NCBI GenBank assembly: GCA_947500555.1
Contig: CANMSE010000002.1
Location: 124,001-188,000 of the forward strand
Source: an uncultured Fulvivirga sp.
GTDB taxonomy: Bacteria > Bacteroidota > Bacteroidia > Cytophagales > Cyclobacteriaceae
Direction of reading: 5' to 3'
Length of the DNA: 64,000 bases
The notes under the pieces are model-generated. The model made no database searches. It was not told where the DNA came from and was given only the letters and a program-made list of their open reading frames with translations. A program made the translations under genes and the position numbers. The first letter of the stretch is position 1. The number at the start of each line of letters is the position of its first letter. Below, in pieces: positions 28,928 to 38,220 of this stretch.

Positions 28928-29368
28928 CTACCAAAGCCTCTGATCGAAAGTTATTTCTTTTGTCTTAAGTATTTTGACCTGATCATAAAGTTCATGTTCT
29001 GGATTTAGAAGGTAATTGCTATTATCCTCATTAAGTATTGAAGGCACTTTTAGACAAAGTGTCCTTTTAGATGCAATCCAATCTGAACCTATTTCACGAC
29101 TTATTAAAAGGTTTTCTTTCCAGCCTTCAGATAGTTCAGTTAAAACCTCAATTGAGGTGTCAGGAACCTCAATAGTTATTAAATGATATGGAAGCCTGCG
29201 TTTTAGTCCTTCCGTATGGGCAAGGTATTCTAAAAGAGCTAAACTGGAATTTTCCGCAGTATACAGTACCCTATAACCTTTAAAGTTCCATCTTCCAGAA
29301 ACAAGTAAAGAACCATACCCTGATAGATCTACCGCATATTGAGGATGTGCCAGTCTATAAACGAGCAT
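28928..29368 (-). CDS. RES-domain toxin (NAD+-degrading family)
   Basis: A 146-residue RES protein named for conserved Arg, Glu and Ser positions. YRLAHP near the start, SGRWNFKGYRVLYTAENSSLALLEYLAH, and a C-terminal NPEHELYDQVKI segment are present. Characterised RES toxins deplete NAD+ by phosphorolysis. The upstream gene is the matching Xre-type antitoxin, 13 nt away. It ends 4 nt from the stop of the convergent coiled-coil gene. Confidence 0.88.
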   Translation of the reverse strand: MLVYRLAHPQYAVDLSGYGSLLVSGRWNFKGYRVLYTAENSSLALLEYLAHTEGLKRRLPYHLITIEVPDTSIEVLTELSEGWKENLLISREIGSDWIASKRTLCLKVPSILNEDNSNYLLNPEHELYDQVKILKTKEITFDQRLW

Positions 29369-29381
29369 AATAAAGTTCAGC

Positions 29382-29792
29382 TTAAGAAAGAATACCTAAT
29401 CTGGTACGGATAATTTCTTCTTTAACTTGTTGTGTACCCGTCATGCTTTGCATCATTTCAAAAGGTGTTTTACCTTGAAAGGTGGTTTTGCTTGTACTCA
29501 GCCATTGTTTGAAGGTATCAATGTGGTAAAATGCTTCTATACCTTCTTTATAAAGATCTATAATTTGCAAAAAGCGATCGGAGAGCTCTTTACTAAGATG
29601 ATTATTATTCAGTTCTCGCTGCAAAGTGCGGGTAGCTATGCCAAGCAATTTGGCTGTAGTATTTTGACTAGCATCTATAGAAGTCATGAACTTTCTCAGA
29701 AAAGAAGACGGTATCTGTTCGTTTTTATATAAGAAACCATTGAGTAACTCATATATAGTTTGTTTTTCTAAAACAGGAGACGGAACAGCCAT
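29382..29792 (-). CDS. Xre/MbcA/ParS-type antitoxin of the RES module
   Basis: About 136 residues from the ATG at 29792; a GTG at 29828 would add 12. A helix-turn-helix (TAKLLGIATRTLQRELN) is followed by the C-terminal DUF2384-type segment (AFYHIDTFKQWLST, then GKTPFEMMQSMTG). That C-terminus is the toxin-binding part of antitoxins paired with RES toxins. The pair is probably autoregulated by the helix-turn-helix protein, although I could not identify an operator. Confidence 0.88.
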   Translation of the reverse strand: MAVPSPVLEKQTIYELLNGFLYKNEQIPSSFLRKFMTSIDASQNTTAKLLGIATRTLQRELNNNHLSKELSDRFLQIIDLYKEGIEAFYHIDTFKQWLSTSKTTFQGKTPFEMMQSMTGTQQVKEEIIRTRLGILS

Positions 29793-29862
29793 GATTCTTT
29801 TTTTAATTATATACGACAAATTAAACACTTTTGTTGTTAATATGTCATATATTTTGATTTAA

Positions 29863-30615
29863 TTATCTCACATCATTTAACGCCCAATCATATTTTAAAT
29901 AGTCTACATCTGCTCCTTTGCTAATTTTAACATGGGCATAACGATTCAAGTAGTCAATCAAAGTTTGTCCATTTTTAAAATCGCCTGAAAACCAGCTGAA
30001 TATTTTGGAGACTTTTGGGTTATCAGGAGTAATATGGTTTCTAGTGCTGTCATTAATAAATGCTTCTGCCTGCTCTTCAAGCTGCTTTTCCAATATATTA
30101 GCCACAAAAGCTTCATCTCTTAAAGGTGGGCAAGATATGGAGGCACAGTTAATGGCAAAATGAATTCTAGGCTCATCAAATTCCTTTCTTAAGATTTTAT
30201 GTTCTATCTCATCAAGGCTGGTTGGCTTACCTCCAATTTTAAAAAATTTCTTGTGCCAGACTGTATTTACCAAAGGAATATGGATGGTAGGGTGTAAATC
30301 CGTTATGCTCTCTAAAGGATAATTATCAATAATCAACTTCAAGGTAAAAGCATTGTAGGCATTTATCCAGTAGGCCAGTTTTTCTTCTTTTTTCCAGCTT
30401 TCAGCTGGGGCATTATCACTCAAAATATTCAGATAATCATTTAATCTCGAAGAATCCCCTTGAAGATCTCTATAATTGACTCCTATTTCGGACACATACT
30501 CATTCAGTAATTGATCAAAAATATAATGGCTTGGGGGTTCCTGAGCCTGCAGCCTCTTATCATTTTGGCAGTTTATCAGGAAAACACTTATTACTATTAA
30601 TAATATTATTCGCAT
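29863..30615 (-). CDS. DUF547 lipoprotein
   Basis: About 250 residues from the ATG at 30615. This start gives a signal peptide with lipobox LINC (Cys about 16); the longer frame from a GTG at 30699 would bury it. The body shows the DUF547 pattern: LAYWINAYNAFTLKLIIDNYP, IHFAINCASISCPPL and FLPS-like ending regions. The conserved cysteine (ISCP) and histidine (RIHFAI) resemble a thiol-hydrolase arrangement, but no activity is established for the family. It is exported to the periplasm or outer membrane. Confidence 0.88.
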   Translation of the reverse strand: MRIILLIVISVFLINCQNDKRLQAQEPPSHYIFDQLLNEYVSEIGVNYRDLQGDSSRLNDYLNILSDNAPAESWKKEEKLAYWINAYNAFTLKLIIDNYPLESITDLHPTIHIPLVNTVWHKKFFKIGGKPTSLDEIEHKILRKEFDEPRIHFAINCASISCPPLRDEAFVANILEKQLEEQAEAFINDSTRNHITPDNPKVSKIFSWFSGDFKNGQTLIDYLNRYAHVKISKGADVDYLKYDWALNDVR

Positions 30616-30727
30616 ACCGGTAAAACAGGTGACTTGAATATTAGGTTTCTTTATTTCAATCAATGTCACTCTAACGACTAATCTAGGCCAATTGATCACA
30701 CAATTAGAATTAAGATTAACTGTTTTT

Positions 30728-30753
30728 TTTGAAAGTACTTTTTATTAACTTTG
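30728..30753 (+). promoter_or_regulatory. Probable promoter of rpsF-rpsR-rplI
   Basis: TAACTTTG at 30746-30753 is a perfect TAnnTTTG -7 element, 31 nt before the rpsF start. The upstream TTTG (30728-30731) is only 14 nt away instead of about 19, but it lies in a T-rich run, so the -33 element is uncertain. Confidence 0.55.
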
Positions 30754-30784
30754 CACCTCAAATTTTTAACATAACTAATTTATT

Positions 30785-31159
30785 ATGAACAATTACGAGA
30801 CGGTATTCATATTAAATCCCGTTTTATCTGAAGAGCAGATGAAGGATACTGTCAAGAAGTTCGTAAAGGTGGTCAAAGATGCTGGCGCAAAAATGATCAA
30901 TGAAGAGTCGTGGGGCTTAAAAAAATTGGCATACCCAATTCAACACAAATCCACTGGCTTTTACAACCTTGTCGAATTCGAGGCAGCTCCTGATGCAGTA
31001 GACAAACTTGAAACTGAGTTCAGAAGAGACGAAGCAGTGATGAGATTCTTAACAGTAGCTTTAGATAAGCACGCTGTTGAATACAACGAAAGAAGAAGAA
31101 ACGGAGCATTCCGAAAAGACAAAAAAACAAGTGCTAAGGAGGAAGCAGTAGCATCATGA
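30785..31159 (+). CDS. rpsF: 30S ribosomal protein bS6
   Basis: A 124-residue protein starting [14 protein letters not shown], with the conserved [25 protein letters not shown] and [14 protein letters not shown] segments of S6. The C-terminal tail is basic and charged. S6 binds S18 on the platform of the small subunit, and the genes are adjacent here with an ATGA overlap. The gene order S6-S18-L9 is conserved in many bacteria. Confidence 0.97.
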   Translation: MNNYETVFILNPVLSEEQMKDTVKKFVKVVKDAGAKMINEESWGLKKLAYPIQHKSTGFYNLVEFEAAPDAVDKLETEFRRDEAVMRFLTVALDKHAVEYNERRRNGAFRKDKKTSAKEEAVAS

Positions 31160-31407
31160 CATTAATGAATGAGCCTATAAATAGAGGCGAAACCACAAAA
31201 AAATATTGCCGATTTAAGAAAAATGGCATTAAATACATTGATTATAAAGATCCTGACTTCTTATTGAAGTTTGTTAACGAGCAAGGTAAAATTTTACCTA
31301 GAAGACTTACAGGAACAAGTTTGAAATTTCAAAAGAAAGTGTCACAGGCTGTAAAAAGAGCTAGACACATTGCCTTGTTACCTTACGTTACAGATTCACT
31401 TAAATAA
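31156..31407 (+). CDS. rpsR: 30S ribosomal protein bS18
   Basis: An 83-residue protein with the S18 core [27 protein letters not shown] followed by [19 protein letters not shown]. The ATG overlaps the rpsF stop by 4 nt; a second in-frame ATG three codons later is possible. A single N-terminal region cysteine (KKYCRF) is present rather than a zinc ribbon. Confidence 0.97.
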   Translation: MTLMNEPINRGETTKKYCRFKKNGIKYIDYKDPDFLLKFVNEQGKILPRRLTGTSLKFQKKVSQAVKRARHIALLPYVTDSLK

Positions 31408-31418
31408 GAATTTGAATT

Positions 31419-31859
31419 ATGGAAGTTATATTAAAGCATGATATACAAGGGCTAGGCTATAAGAACGATACCGTTAATGTAAAGCCTGGTTACGGAAGAA
31501 ACTATTTGATTCCTCAAGGCTTTGCGATTATCGCGAATGAGTCTAACCAGAAGATGATAGACGAGAACATTAAGCAGGCTGCTCACAAGGCAGAGAAGCT
31601 TAAGAAGGATGCAGAAGAGATAGCAAATAAAATGGGAGAACTGACCCTTGAAATTGGTACAAAAGCTGGTGAAAGTGGTAAAATCTTTGGGGCTATTACA
31701 ACTATTCAAGTTGCCGATGCATTAAAAAATAAAGGATTTGATATTGATAGAAAGAAAATTTCTTTCAATGCCATCAAACAAGTTGGTGATTACAAAGCCG
31801 TTATTGATCTACACAGAGATGTTCAGCATGAAATCTCAATCAAGGTAGTGGCTGAATAA
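31419..31859 (+). CDS. rplI: 50S ribosomal protein bL9
   Basis: A 146-residue L9. The N-terminal RNA-binding domain has GLGYKNDTVNVKPGYGRNYLIPQGFA; a long connecting helix (about 45-75) and a C-terminal domain with GESGKIFGAITT follow. It lies 11 nt after rpsR and is followed by a strong terminator, so it ends the operon. Confidence 0.97.
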   Translation: MEVILKHDIQGLGYKNDTVNVKPGYGRNYLIPQGFAIIANESNQKMIDENIKQAAHKAEKLKKDAEEIANKMGELTLEIGTKAGESGKIFGAITTIQVADALKNKGFDIDRKKISFNAIKQVGDYKAVIDLHRDVQHEISIKVVAE

Positions 31860-31879
31860 TTCATCAGAAAATACTTTTG

Positions 31880-31916
31880 AAACCCTGTTTTGGTAAGTCC
31901 GAAACAGGGTTTTTTT
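31880..31916 (+). terminator. Intrinsic terminator of the rpsF-rpsR-rplI operon
   Basis: An 11-bp stem (AAACCCTGTTT at 31880-31890 pairing with AAACAGGGTTT at 31902-31912) with an 11-nt loop runs directly into a T tract up to 31916. It starts 20 nt after the rplI stop. Confidence 0.9.
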
Positions 31917-31984
31917 ATGTGGTTTGGTGTAGACATCTCAATTAATTACTTTCATGTTCCTTTTTCAAAACAAACAATCATCTA

Positions 31985-33805
31985 ATGAAAAGAAATTTAA
32001 AAATTGTTTTTGCTTCGATAGTCATATTGATGTCCTGTTCAACTCCAGAAGAAAAGCAAAAGACTTATTCCCCTGAGGAAATAGCTACTGAAACAAAAAA
32101 GGCAAATGATTTTTTTGAAGACGCCTTTCAAACGTCACTTGACAGATCTCCTCTCCAACAAAGTTATCTTGGAATTAAAAAAGACTATGGGAAATGGGAT
32201 GACCTTTCCGATGAAAAAGCTCAAGAAGATCTGGAAATAACTAAATCACAACTACAATATTTAAAAGATTCAATTAATCCTGAAGCTTTAGATAAACAAG
32301 CAGCTATTAGCTATCAATTATTTAAGGAAAGTGCCGAAAATCAAATTACTGATTTCAAATGGAGATTCCACAATTACCCTGTAAATCAGATGTTTGGGTT
32401 TCATACTCAAGTTCCTGCGTTCTTGATTAACATTCATCAGGTAGCTGACTCAAGTGATGCAGCTGCTTATATATCCAGACTGCAAAGTGTAGAAAACGCT
32501 TTTAATCAATTAGTCGAAGGTCTTCAAACTAGAGAAAGTAAAAGCATTCTACCCCCAAAGTTTGTATTTCCAAGAGTTTTAGAGGATTGTCAAAATATAC
32601 TTAACGGGGCTCCTTTCAAAGAAGGTGAGCCAAGCACCATTTTGGCTGATTTCAATCGAAAAGTGGATGCTTTGGATGTCTCGGATGATGTTAAGAAAAA
32701 TCTAATCAATGCAGCAAATGAGGCATTGATGAGCAGCGTTAAACCTGCCTATGAAGAACTGATTGCATTTATGAAAGAGCAAGAAGCCAGAGCCACAGAA
32801 GATGATGGTGCCTGGAAATTCCCTGATGGCGGAGAGTTTTATGACAATGCTTTAAAAAGAACTACTACTACTGATTTAACTGCAGAAGAAATTCATCAGA
32901 TTGGTTTAGATGAAGTAGCCCGTATTCATGATGAGATGCGAGAGATAATGAAACAGGTAGATTTTGAAGGAGATCTTCAGACATTCTTTACTTTTCTCAA
33001 AGAGGATGATCAATTTTATTATCCAAATACAGATGAAGGTAAAGAGGCTTACCTTGATAGTGCAAAGTCTATCATCGATAACATGGAAAGCAGACTTGAT
33101 GAGCTTTTCATTACAAAGCCCCAAGCCAGAATAAAAGTAAAAAGAGTTGAGGCTTTTAGAGAAAACTCTGCGGGAAAAGCATTCTACCAATCTCCTGCCC
33201 CAGATGGATCCAGACCTGGTACTTATTATGCTAACCTTGCTAATACTAAGAACATGCCCAAGTTCGAAATGGAAGCACTTGCTTACCATGAGGGGATACC
33301 AGGACATCACATGGATCGTACAATTGCTCAAGAATTGACAGGTATCCCAAAATTTAGAAAATTTGGTGGTTATACAGCATATGTCGAAGGCTGGGGACTA
33401 TATAGCGAATTTGTTCCAAAGGAAATGGGCATGTATGCTAATCCTTATTCTGACTATGGAAGGCTAGCCATGGAATTATGGAGAGCCTGTCGACTAGTCG
33501 TGGATACAGGTATACATCTCAAAAAATGGACTCGCCAACAAGGAATTGACTATTATCTTACCAATACATCCGGAAGTGAGAGAGAATGTGTAAGAATGGT
33601 AGAAAGGCACATTGTGATTCCTTCTCAGGCAACAGCTTACAAAATTGGGATGTTGAAAATATTAGAATTGAGGTCAGATGCTAAAGAAAAATTAGGTGAA
33701 AAGTTCGATATCCGAGAGTTCCATGAGGTGGTACTGACTAGTGGTGCTATTCCATTGAATACCCTGGAGGAATTGGTAACTGAATGGGTTAATTCTAAGC
33801 TTTAA
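31985..33805 (+). CDS. DUF885 family lipoprotein, probable zinc-dependent peptidase
   Basis: A 606-residue protein with a lipoprotein signal peptide (lipobox ILMSC, Cys about 18). DUF885 proteins carry a metallopeptidase-like site, here H435-E-G-I-P-G-H441-H442 within AYHEGIPGHHMD, with a downstream glutamate in YVEGWGLYSE. An alpha-helical N-terminal half (about 40-300) precedes it. It is probably a periplasmic peptidase, and its substrate is unknown. It forms its own unit between two terminators. Confidence 0.9.
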   Translation: MKRNLKIVFASIVILMSCSTPEEKQKTYSPEEIATETKKANDFFEDAFQTSLDRSPLQQSYLGIKKDYGKWDDLSDEKAQEDLEITKSQLQYLKDSINPEALDKQAAISYQLFKESAENQITDFKWRFHNYPVNQMFGFHTQVPAFLINIHQVADSSDAAAYISRLQSVENAFNQLVEGLQTRESKSILPPKFVFPRVLEDCQNILNGAPFKEGEPSTILADFNRKVDALDVSDDVKKNLINAANEALMSSVKPAYEELIAFMKEQEARATEDDGAWKFPDGGEFYDNALKRTTTTDLTAEEIHQIGLDEVARIHDEMREIMKQVDFEGDLQTFFTFLKEDDQFYYPNTDEGKEAYLDSAKSIIDNMESRLDELFITKPQARIKVKRVEAFRENSAGKAFYQSPAPDGSRPGTYYANLANTKNMPKFEMEALAYHEGIPGHHMDRTIAQELTGIPKFRKFGGYTAYVEGWGLYSEFVPKEMGMYANPYSDYGRLAMELWRACRLVVDTGIHLKKWTRQQGIDYYLTNTSGSERECVRMVERHIVIPSQATAYKIGMLKILELRSDAKEKLGEKFDIREFHEVVLTSGAIPLNTLEELVTEWVNSKL

Positions 33806-33826
33806 TATTTACCTTTTGTATCATTT

Positions 33827-33851
33827 AGGAGCAGTATGACCTGCTCCTTTT
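33827..33851 (+). terminator. Intrinsic terminator after the DUF885 gene
   Basis: An 8-bp GC-containing stem (AGGAGCAG at 33827-33834 pairing with CTGCTCCT at 33841-33848) with a 6-nt loop is followed by TTT. It lies 21 nt after the DUF885 stop and 20 nt before the next start. Confidence 0.75.
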
Positions 33852-33870
33852 CTATTCAAAGATCTTAACA

Positions 33871-35526
33871 ATGAAAAAATCTATTTTACTATCTTCTATT
33901 ATCCTTTTCAGTATTGGTCAAAGTTGTCAAACTAGTCAAAATACTAATGAAGAAGTTGTTACAGAAGCTAAAGAATCATCTTTTGATTGGAATACTGCCT
34001 CCATATATTTCTTATTGACCGATAGATTCAATAATGGAGATACCAGTAACGATGTAAACTTCGATAGAACAACTGAGACTGGTAAGCTAAGAAATTTCAT
34101 GGGTGGTGATATCAAAGGTATTACTCAAAAAATCAAAGAAGGTTATTTTACTGATTTAGGAATTGATGCCATTTGGTTCTCCCCTATTTTTGAGCAAATT
34201 CATGGTTCCGTGAATGAAGGCTCTGGAGTGACCTATGCATTTCATGGTTATTGGCCAAAAGATTGGTCTTCCCTGGATCCAAATTATGGAACCAAAGAGG
34301 ATCTAAAAGAAATAATTGAAGTAGCTCATAGTAAAGGGATAAGAGTGCTTTTGGATATAATTATCAATCATACGGGTCCCGTCACAGAACGAGATCCTGT
34401 ATGGCCCAACAATTGGGTACGAACTTCTCCCCAGTGTGAATACAAAGATTATCCAACCACAGCCAATTGCACATTGGTAAAAAACCTTCCTGATGTACTT
34501 ACTGACTCTAATGAAAATGTGGACCTACCTGCTTATCTGGTAGAAAAATGGAAACAAGAGGGCAGGTATGAACAAGAAATAGAGGAGCTTGACAAGTTCT
34601 TTGAAGAGACAGGTTTTCCAAGAGCTCCAAGATACTATATTATGAAATGGTTGATAGATTTCATAAATGATTTTGGTATTGATGGATTTCGAGTAGATAC
34701 TGTAAAGCACCTTCATGAAGATGTCTTTGCAGAACTAGCACAACTGGCTCAAAAAGCTTTTGATAATTGGAAAAGACAAAACCAAGAGGCCATTTTGGAT
34801 GATAGTGAGTTCTTTATGTTAGGTGAAGTTTATGGTTATGGCATATCAGGTAAGCAGTATTACAATTTTGGTGATCGAAGAGTGAATTACTTTAGTCATG
34901 GTTTTAATAGTCTAATAAACTTCGAATTTGCCAATGATGCCAAGGGCAGTTATGAGTCTATATTTAAGAAATACGATAGTTTGCTAAAAACTGAAGAGCT
35001 AAAAGGCAAAGGTATACTTAACTATATAGCATCTCATGATGATGGCAATCCATTTGATCCTCAAAGAAAAGTATCAATAGAAGCTGCAAATAAACTCTTG
35101 CTTACACCTGGAGGTGCTCAAATTTACTATGGTGATGAGACTGCCAGGTCGTTAGTTGTAGAAGACGCTGAAGGTGATGCAACTCTTCGGTCATTTATGA
35201 ATTGGGAACAAGCTGAAAGTGATTCTATTCAATTGATAACAGCGCATTGGAAAAAACTAGGCAAGTTTCGTCAGGCACATCCGTCAATTGCTCGTGGTAG
35301 ACATAAAATGCTACGTGCAGAACCTTATGTTTTTAGTAGAGCCTTAGAAAATGATCAGGTTATTATCGGTTTGGGTTTACCAAAAGGTGGGAAGTCGATT
35401 GATGTGAAAGGTTTTTTCGAAAATGGTATAGAAGTAACTGATCACTATTCTACTAAAAAAGCAATAGTGACCGATGGAACAGTCACTATTGATTCAGAAT
35501 TTGAAACCGTATTGCTAGAAAGGTAG
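33871..35526 (+). CDS. GH13 alpha-amylase family lipoprotein
   Basis: A 551-residue glycoside hydrolase with a lipoprotein signal (SIGQSC, Cys about 19). The conserved GH13 regions are in order: RVLLDIIINHTGP (region I), DGFRVDTVKH with nucleophile D276 (region II), LGEVYG with acid/base E319 (region III) and ASHDDGNPF with H389-D390 (region IV). A calcium-type DRFNNGDTSND motif lies near the N-terminus. It is a surface- or periplasm-anchored enzyme acting on alpha-glucans. There are no SusC/SusD genes nearby, so it stands alone. It ends 1 nt from the stop of the convergent UspA gene. Confidence 0.94.
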   Translation: MKKSILLSSIILFSIGQSCQTSQNTNEEVVTEAKESSFDWNTASIYFLLTDRFNNGDTSNDVNFDRTTETGKLRNFMGGDIKGITQKIKEGYFTDLGIDAIWFSPIFEQIHGSVNEGSGVTYAFHGYWPKDWSSLDPNYGTKEDLKEIIEVAHSKGIRVLLDIIINHTGPVTERDPVWPNNWVRTSPQCEYKDYPTTANCTLVKNLPDVLTDSNENVDLPAYLVEKWKQEGRYEQEIEELDKFFEETGFPRAPRYYIMKWLIDFINDFGIDGFRVDTVKHLHEDVFAELAQLAQKAFDNWKRQNQEAILDDSEFFMLGEVYGYGISGKQYYNFGDRRVNYFSHGFNSLINFEFANDAKGSYESIFKKYDSLLKTEELKGKGILNYIASHDDGNPFDPQRKVSIEAANKLLLTPGGAQIYYGDETARSLVVEDAEGDATLRSFMNWEQAESDSIQLITAHWKKLGKFRQAHPSIARGRHKMLRAEPYVFSRALENDQVIIGLGLPKGGKSIDVKGFFENGIEVTDHYSTKKAIVTDGTVTIDSEFETVLLER

Positions 35527-35527
35527 T

Positions 35528-36382
35528 TTATACGTGATGCAAATTAATAGCCATTACAGGAATAGAGGATCTTTTTGAAAGTTCTTCTGCCATACTTTTA
35601 GTAAACAAACTGAGAAGTCCACTTTCTGCATGAGTTAAGATTGCGAGCATTGAAGCTCCGGTGCCAAAGCCGTAAGAAATTAATCCTTGTTCTTTGTCAT
35701 CGTTTTGAGTTATTGATAGTGTGTAATCTTCAAATTTATACTTTTTAACAAATGCTCTAACCTCTTTTTCTGCAGCTGCTTTATCATCGTTTAAGTCTAT
35801 GATATGAACAAGGTGTAAATGGCCTCCAACATTCTTGGCAAATGTGTTAAGCAAATTAGCCGCTTGAATATAGTTATCATCTTCATCGTGTTCTAAATCT
35901 ATGCCGACCACGATATTTTTGAAATTATTAAATTCATAACCGTCCTTGATAGAGATAACCGGACAAGTGGCTTCTTTGATCATTTTTTCAGTGTTATTAC
36001 CAGTAAAAAACTCTTCAGCACTCTCCTCTCCTGAAGTTGCAATCACTGCTAAATCAATTGCTTGTTCTCGAATGTATTTTTTGAAGCCCTCATCAAAATC
36101 CTGATCATACACTTGAAATTGAACTTTGACAGAAACACCATGCTTTTCGGCAATAGCATGCAAACGTTGATGATTTTTTCTAGCCAGCTGTAATGTGAAT
36201 AAATCACTTTCAGTATCCCCAGAACTCACTTCACCGGTTGTTGAAAATGTCGCTCCAAAAGGGTGTTCCATGAAATGTACTAGAAAAACCTCTGAATCTG
36301 TTCTTCTGCCAATATCTACGGCCAAAGCAAGCGCATTTTCAGATAATTTAGAAAAATCAGTAGGGACCAGTATTTTTTGCAT
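35528..36382 (-). CDS. Tandem universal stress protein (UspA x2)
   Basis: About 284 residues from the ATG at 36382; the frame can extend to a TTG at 36406 but the UspA domain begins at MQKILVPTDFSKLSE. Two UspA domains are visible. The first is about 1-140 with VIATSGEESAEEF. The second is about 150-284, starting NIVVGIDLEHDEDDN and ending GTGASMLAILTHAESG. The nucleotide-binding GxxGxxxx(S/T) loop is degenerate in both, so ATP binding is uncertain. Confidence 0.9.
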   Translation of the reverse strand: MQKILVPTDFSKLSENALALAVDIGRRTDSEVFLVHFMEHPFGATFSTTGEVSSGDTESDLFTLQLARKNHQRLHAIAEKHGVSVKVQFQVYDQDFDEGFKKYIREQAIDLAVIATSGEESAEEFFTGNNTEKMIKEATCPVISIKDGYEFNNFKNIVVGIDLEHDEDDNYIQAANLLNTFAKNVGGHLHLVHIIDLNDDKAAAEKEVRAFVKKYKFEDYTLSITQNDDKEQGLISYGFGTGASMLAILTHAESGLLSLFTKSMAEELSKRSSIPVMAINLHHV

Positions 36383-36492
36383 TACGATTATGTTTAGTTC
36401 TGACAAAAGTTACCAAAAATGAAGTTTAAAACACAACTTTCTAATTCATTAAATCATTACTTACCCTAATTTTAACCTCTCATTTTACTGCC

Positions 36493-36933
36493 ATGAAAAA
36501 ACTCATCTTAACTCATTGCCAAAATATAGTCGATTCCAAGTTGCTTGAGTTAAAACAGAATTTGGATAAGCTACGTGAATCAGCTAATCAGGATTCTAAA
36601 AGTTCTATGGGCGATAAATATGAAACTGGAAGAGCAATGGTACAATTGGAGCAAGAAAACTTAATGAGTAGGTATGGTCAGTTGATAGATCAAAAGGAAT
36701 TACTTTCCAGAATTGATACCACAAAAACCACGGTTGTTACACTTGGCTCATTAGTTACTACCAATGTCGCTCAATTCTTTCTAAGTACTGGCCTGGGGAA
36801 AGTTGAAGTAGAGAATAATAGTGTGTTCACTGTAGCATTGGACTCTCCTATTGGTCAAAAATTACTCAGAAAAAAAGAAGGTGATAATTTCGAGCTTAAT
36901 GGTAAGGAATATCACATTCAAACTGTTTCTTAA
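36493..36933 (+). CDS. GreA/GreB-like transcription factor domain protein
   Basis: A 146-residue protein. An N-terminal helical hairpin (about 1-75) has an acidic tip segment SMGDKYETGRAM resembling the GreA loop. A C-terminal FKBP-like domain (about 80-146) ends in FTVALDSPIGQKLLRKKEGDNFELNGKEY, the GreA/GreB C-terminal signature. It is shorter than canonical GreA, so it may be a secondary-channel-binding paralogue rather than the housekeeping cleavage factor. It is a single gene between UspA and MFS genes. Confidence 0.75.
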   Translation: MKKLILTHCQNIVDSKLLELKQNLDKLRESANQDSKSSMGDKYETGRAMVQLEQENLMSRYGQLIDQKELLSRIDTTKTTVVTLGSLVTTNVAQFFLSTGLGKVEVENNSVFTVALDSPIGQKLLRKKEGDNFELNGKEYHIQTVS

Positions 36934-37008
36934 GACTAGTAAAGTCTATTAAACTTTATATCTGTAACTGGAATCAAATCAATTGAAAATGGTATACCTT
37001 CAAAGCCA

Positions 37009-38220
37009 ATGAGCAAAGAACGCATACTGCTGCTAGTGCTGGCATCAGCACTTTTTACCCACATCATGGATTTCATGATAATGATGCCACTAGGCTCACA
37101 GTTAATGCGACTTTTTGACATTACACCTCAGCAGTTTAGCTTTCTCGTTTCATCCTATACTTTTTCCGCTGGTGCAGCAGGCTTTCTGATGGCCTTCTTA
37201 ATTGATCGTTTCGATAGAAAAATAGCTCTCATTTTCATCTATATCGGTTTCACTACGGGTACTCTAGCTTGTGCCTTTGCACCAACTTATGAAGTGCTGC
37301 TTGTGACCAGATCCATTACAGGTGCTTTTGGTGGTATATTAGGTGCATTAATTTTGTCGATTGTAAGTGATGCTATTCCCCTCGAAAGAAGAGCTGCAGG
37401 TATCGGGTTTGTGATGGCTGCTTTTTCGGTGGCTTCTGTTTTTGGAGTTCCTTTTGGTTTATACCTGGCATCACTTTTCAGCTGGCACGCTCCATTTCTA
37501 TTCTTAGGTGGGTTTAGTGCTATGGTTACTTTGCTCATAATCTATTTTGTGCCCGGCATGTCAGCTCATCTTAAAGGAGCTAATGCAAAACAAAACCCTT
37601 TAGAAATTATTAAAAGAATTTTGGGCCGAAAAAATCCACTGATGGGCTTACTTTTCACTTCTATACTCATGTTCGGTCATTTTACCATAATTCCTTTTAT
37701 TGCTCCCTACATGGTTGGCAACGTTGGTTTTTCAGAGCAAGAGTTGACCTATATTTATTTGGTTGGTGGTGGATTAACGATCTTTTCCTCACCAATGGTA
37801 GGCAAATTAGCCGATAAGTACGGTCGGCTAAAGACATTCACTGTTTTTGGTACTTTGGTTCTCATACCTGTTTTACTAATTACCAACCTATCACCTATCC
37901 CTCTTTGGCAAGCGCTAATAGTTACTGGAATATTTTTTATCCTAGCCAATGGTCGAATGGTCCCATCAACAACAATGGTAACCTCTGTTATCAAACCAGA
38001 AAATCGAGGTAGTTTCATGAGTTTGAGGTCCAGTGTACAACAGATATCTTCGGGATTGGCTGCTTTATTGGCTGGAACCATGATTAGTGAAACCCCTTCA
38101 GTAGTAACCGAAGGTGCCAAAGGCCTTATTGGTTATGAAAAGGTAGGTTATGTAGCCATCTTTTTTAGTATCATAGCATTATTTGTTGCGCAGAAACTCC
38201 GTGTCGAAAAAGGCTCTTAA
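37009..38220 (+). CDS. MFS transporter
   Basis: A 403-residue major facilitator with 12 predicted helices. The loop 2-3 motif (LIDRFDRKIALI) and its repeat in the second half (KLADKYGRLKTF) are present, and ITGAFGGILGALILSIVSD matches the drug/proton antiporter-like (arabinose-efflux type) group. The substrate is unknown. Its stop codon shares bases with the stop of the convergent SGNH gene (TTAA at 38217-38220). Confidence 0.9.
   Translation: MSKERILLLVLASALFTHIMDFMIMMPLGSQLMRLFDITPQQFSFLVSSYTFSAGAAGFLMAFLIDRFDRKIALIFIYIGFTTGTLACAFAPTYEVLLVTRSITGAFGGILGALILSIVSDAIPLERRAAGIGFVMAAFSVASVFGVPFGLYLASLFSWHAPFLFLGGFSAMVTLLIIYFVPGMSAHLKGANAKQNPLEIIKRILGRKNPLMGLLFTSILMFGHFTIIPFIAPYMVGNVGFSEQELTYIYLVGGGLTIFSSPMVGKLADKYGRLKTFTVFGTLVLIPVLLITNLSPIPLWQALIVTGIFFILANGRMVPSTTMVTSVIKPENRGSFMSLRSSVQQISSGLAALLAGTMISETPSVVTEGAKGLIGYEKVGYVAIFFSIIALFVAQKLRVEKGS

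Noticed and set aside
33871..35526. A polysaccharide-utilisation locus around the GH13 gene
   Set aside because: No SusC/SusD-like or further carbohydrate genes are adjacent.
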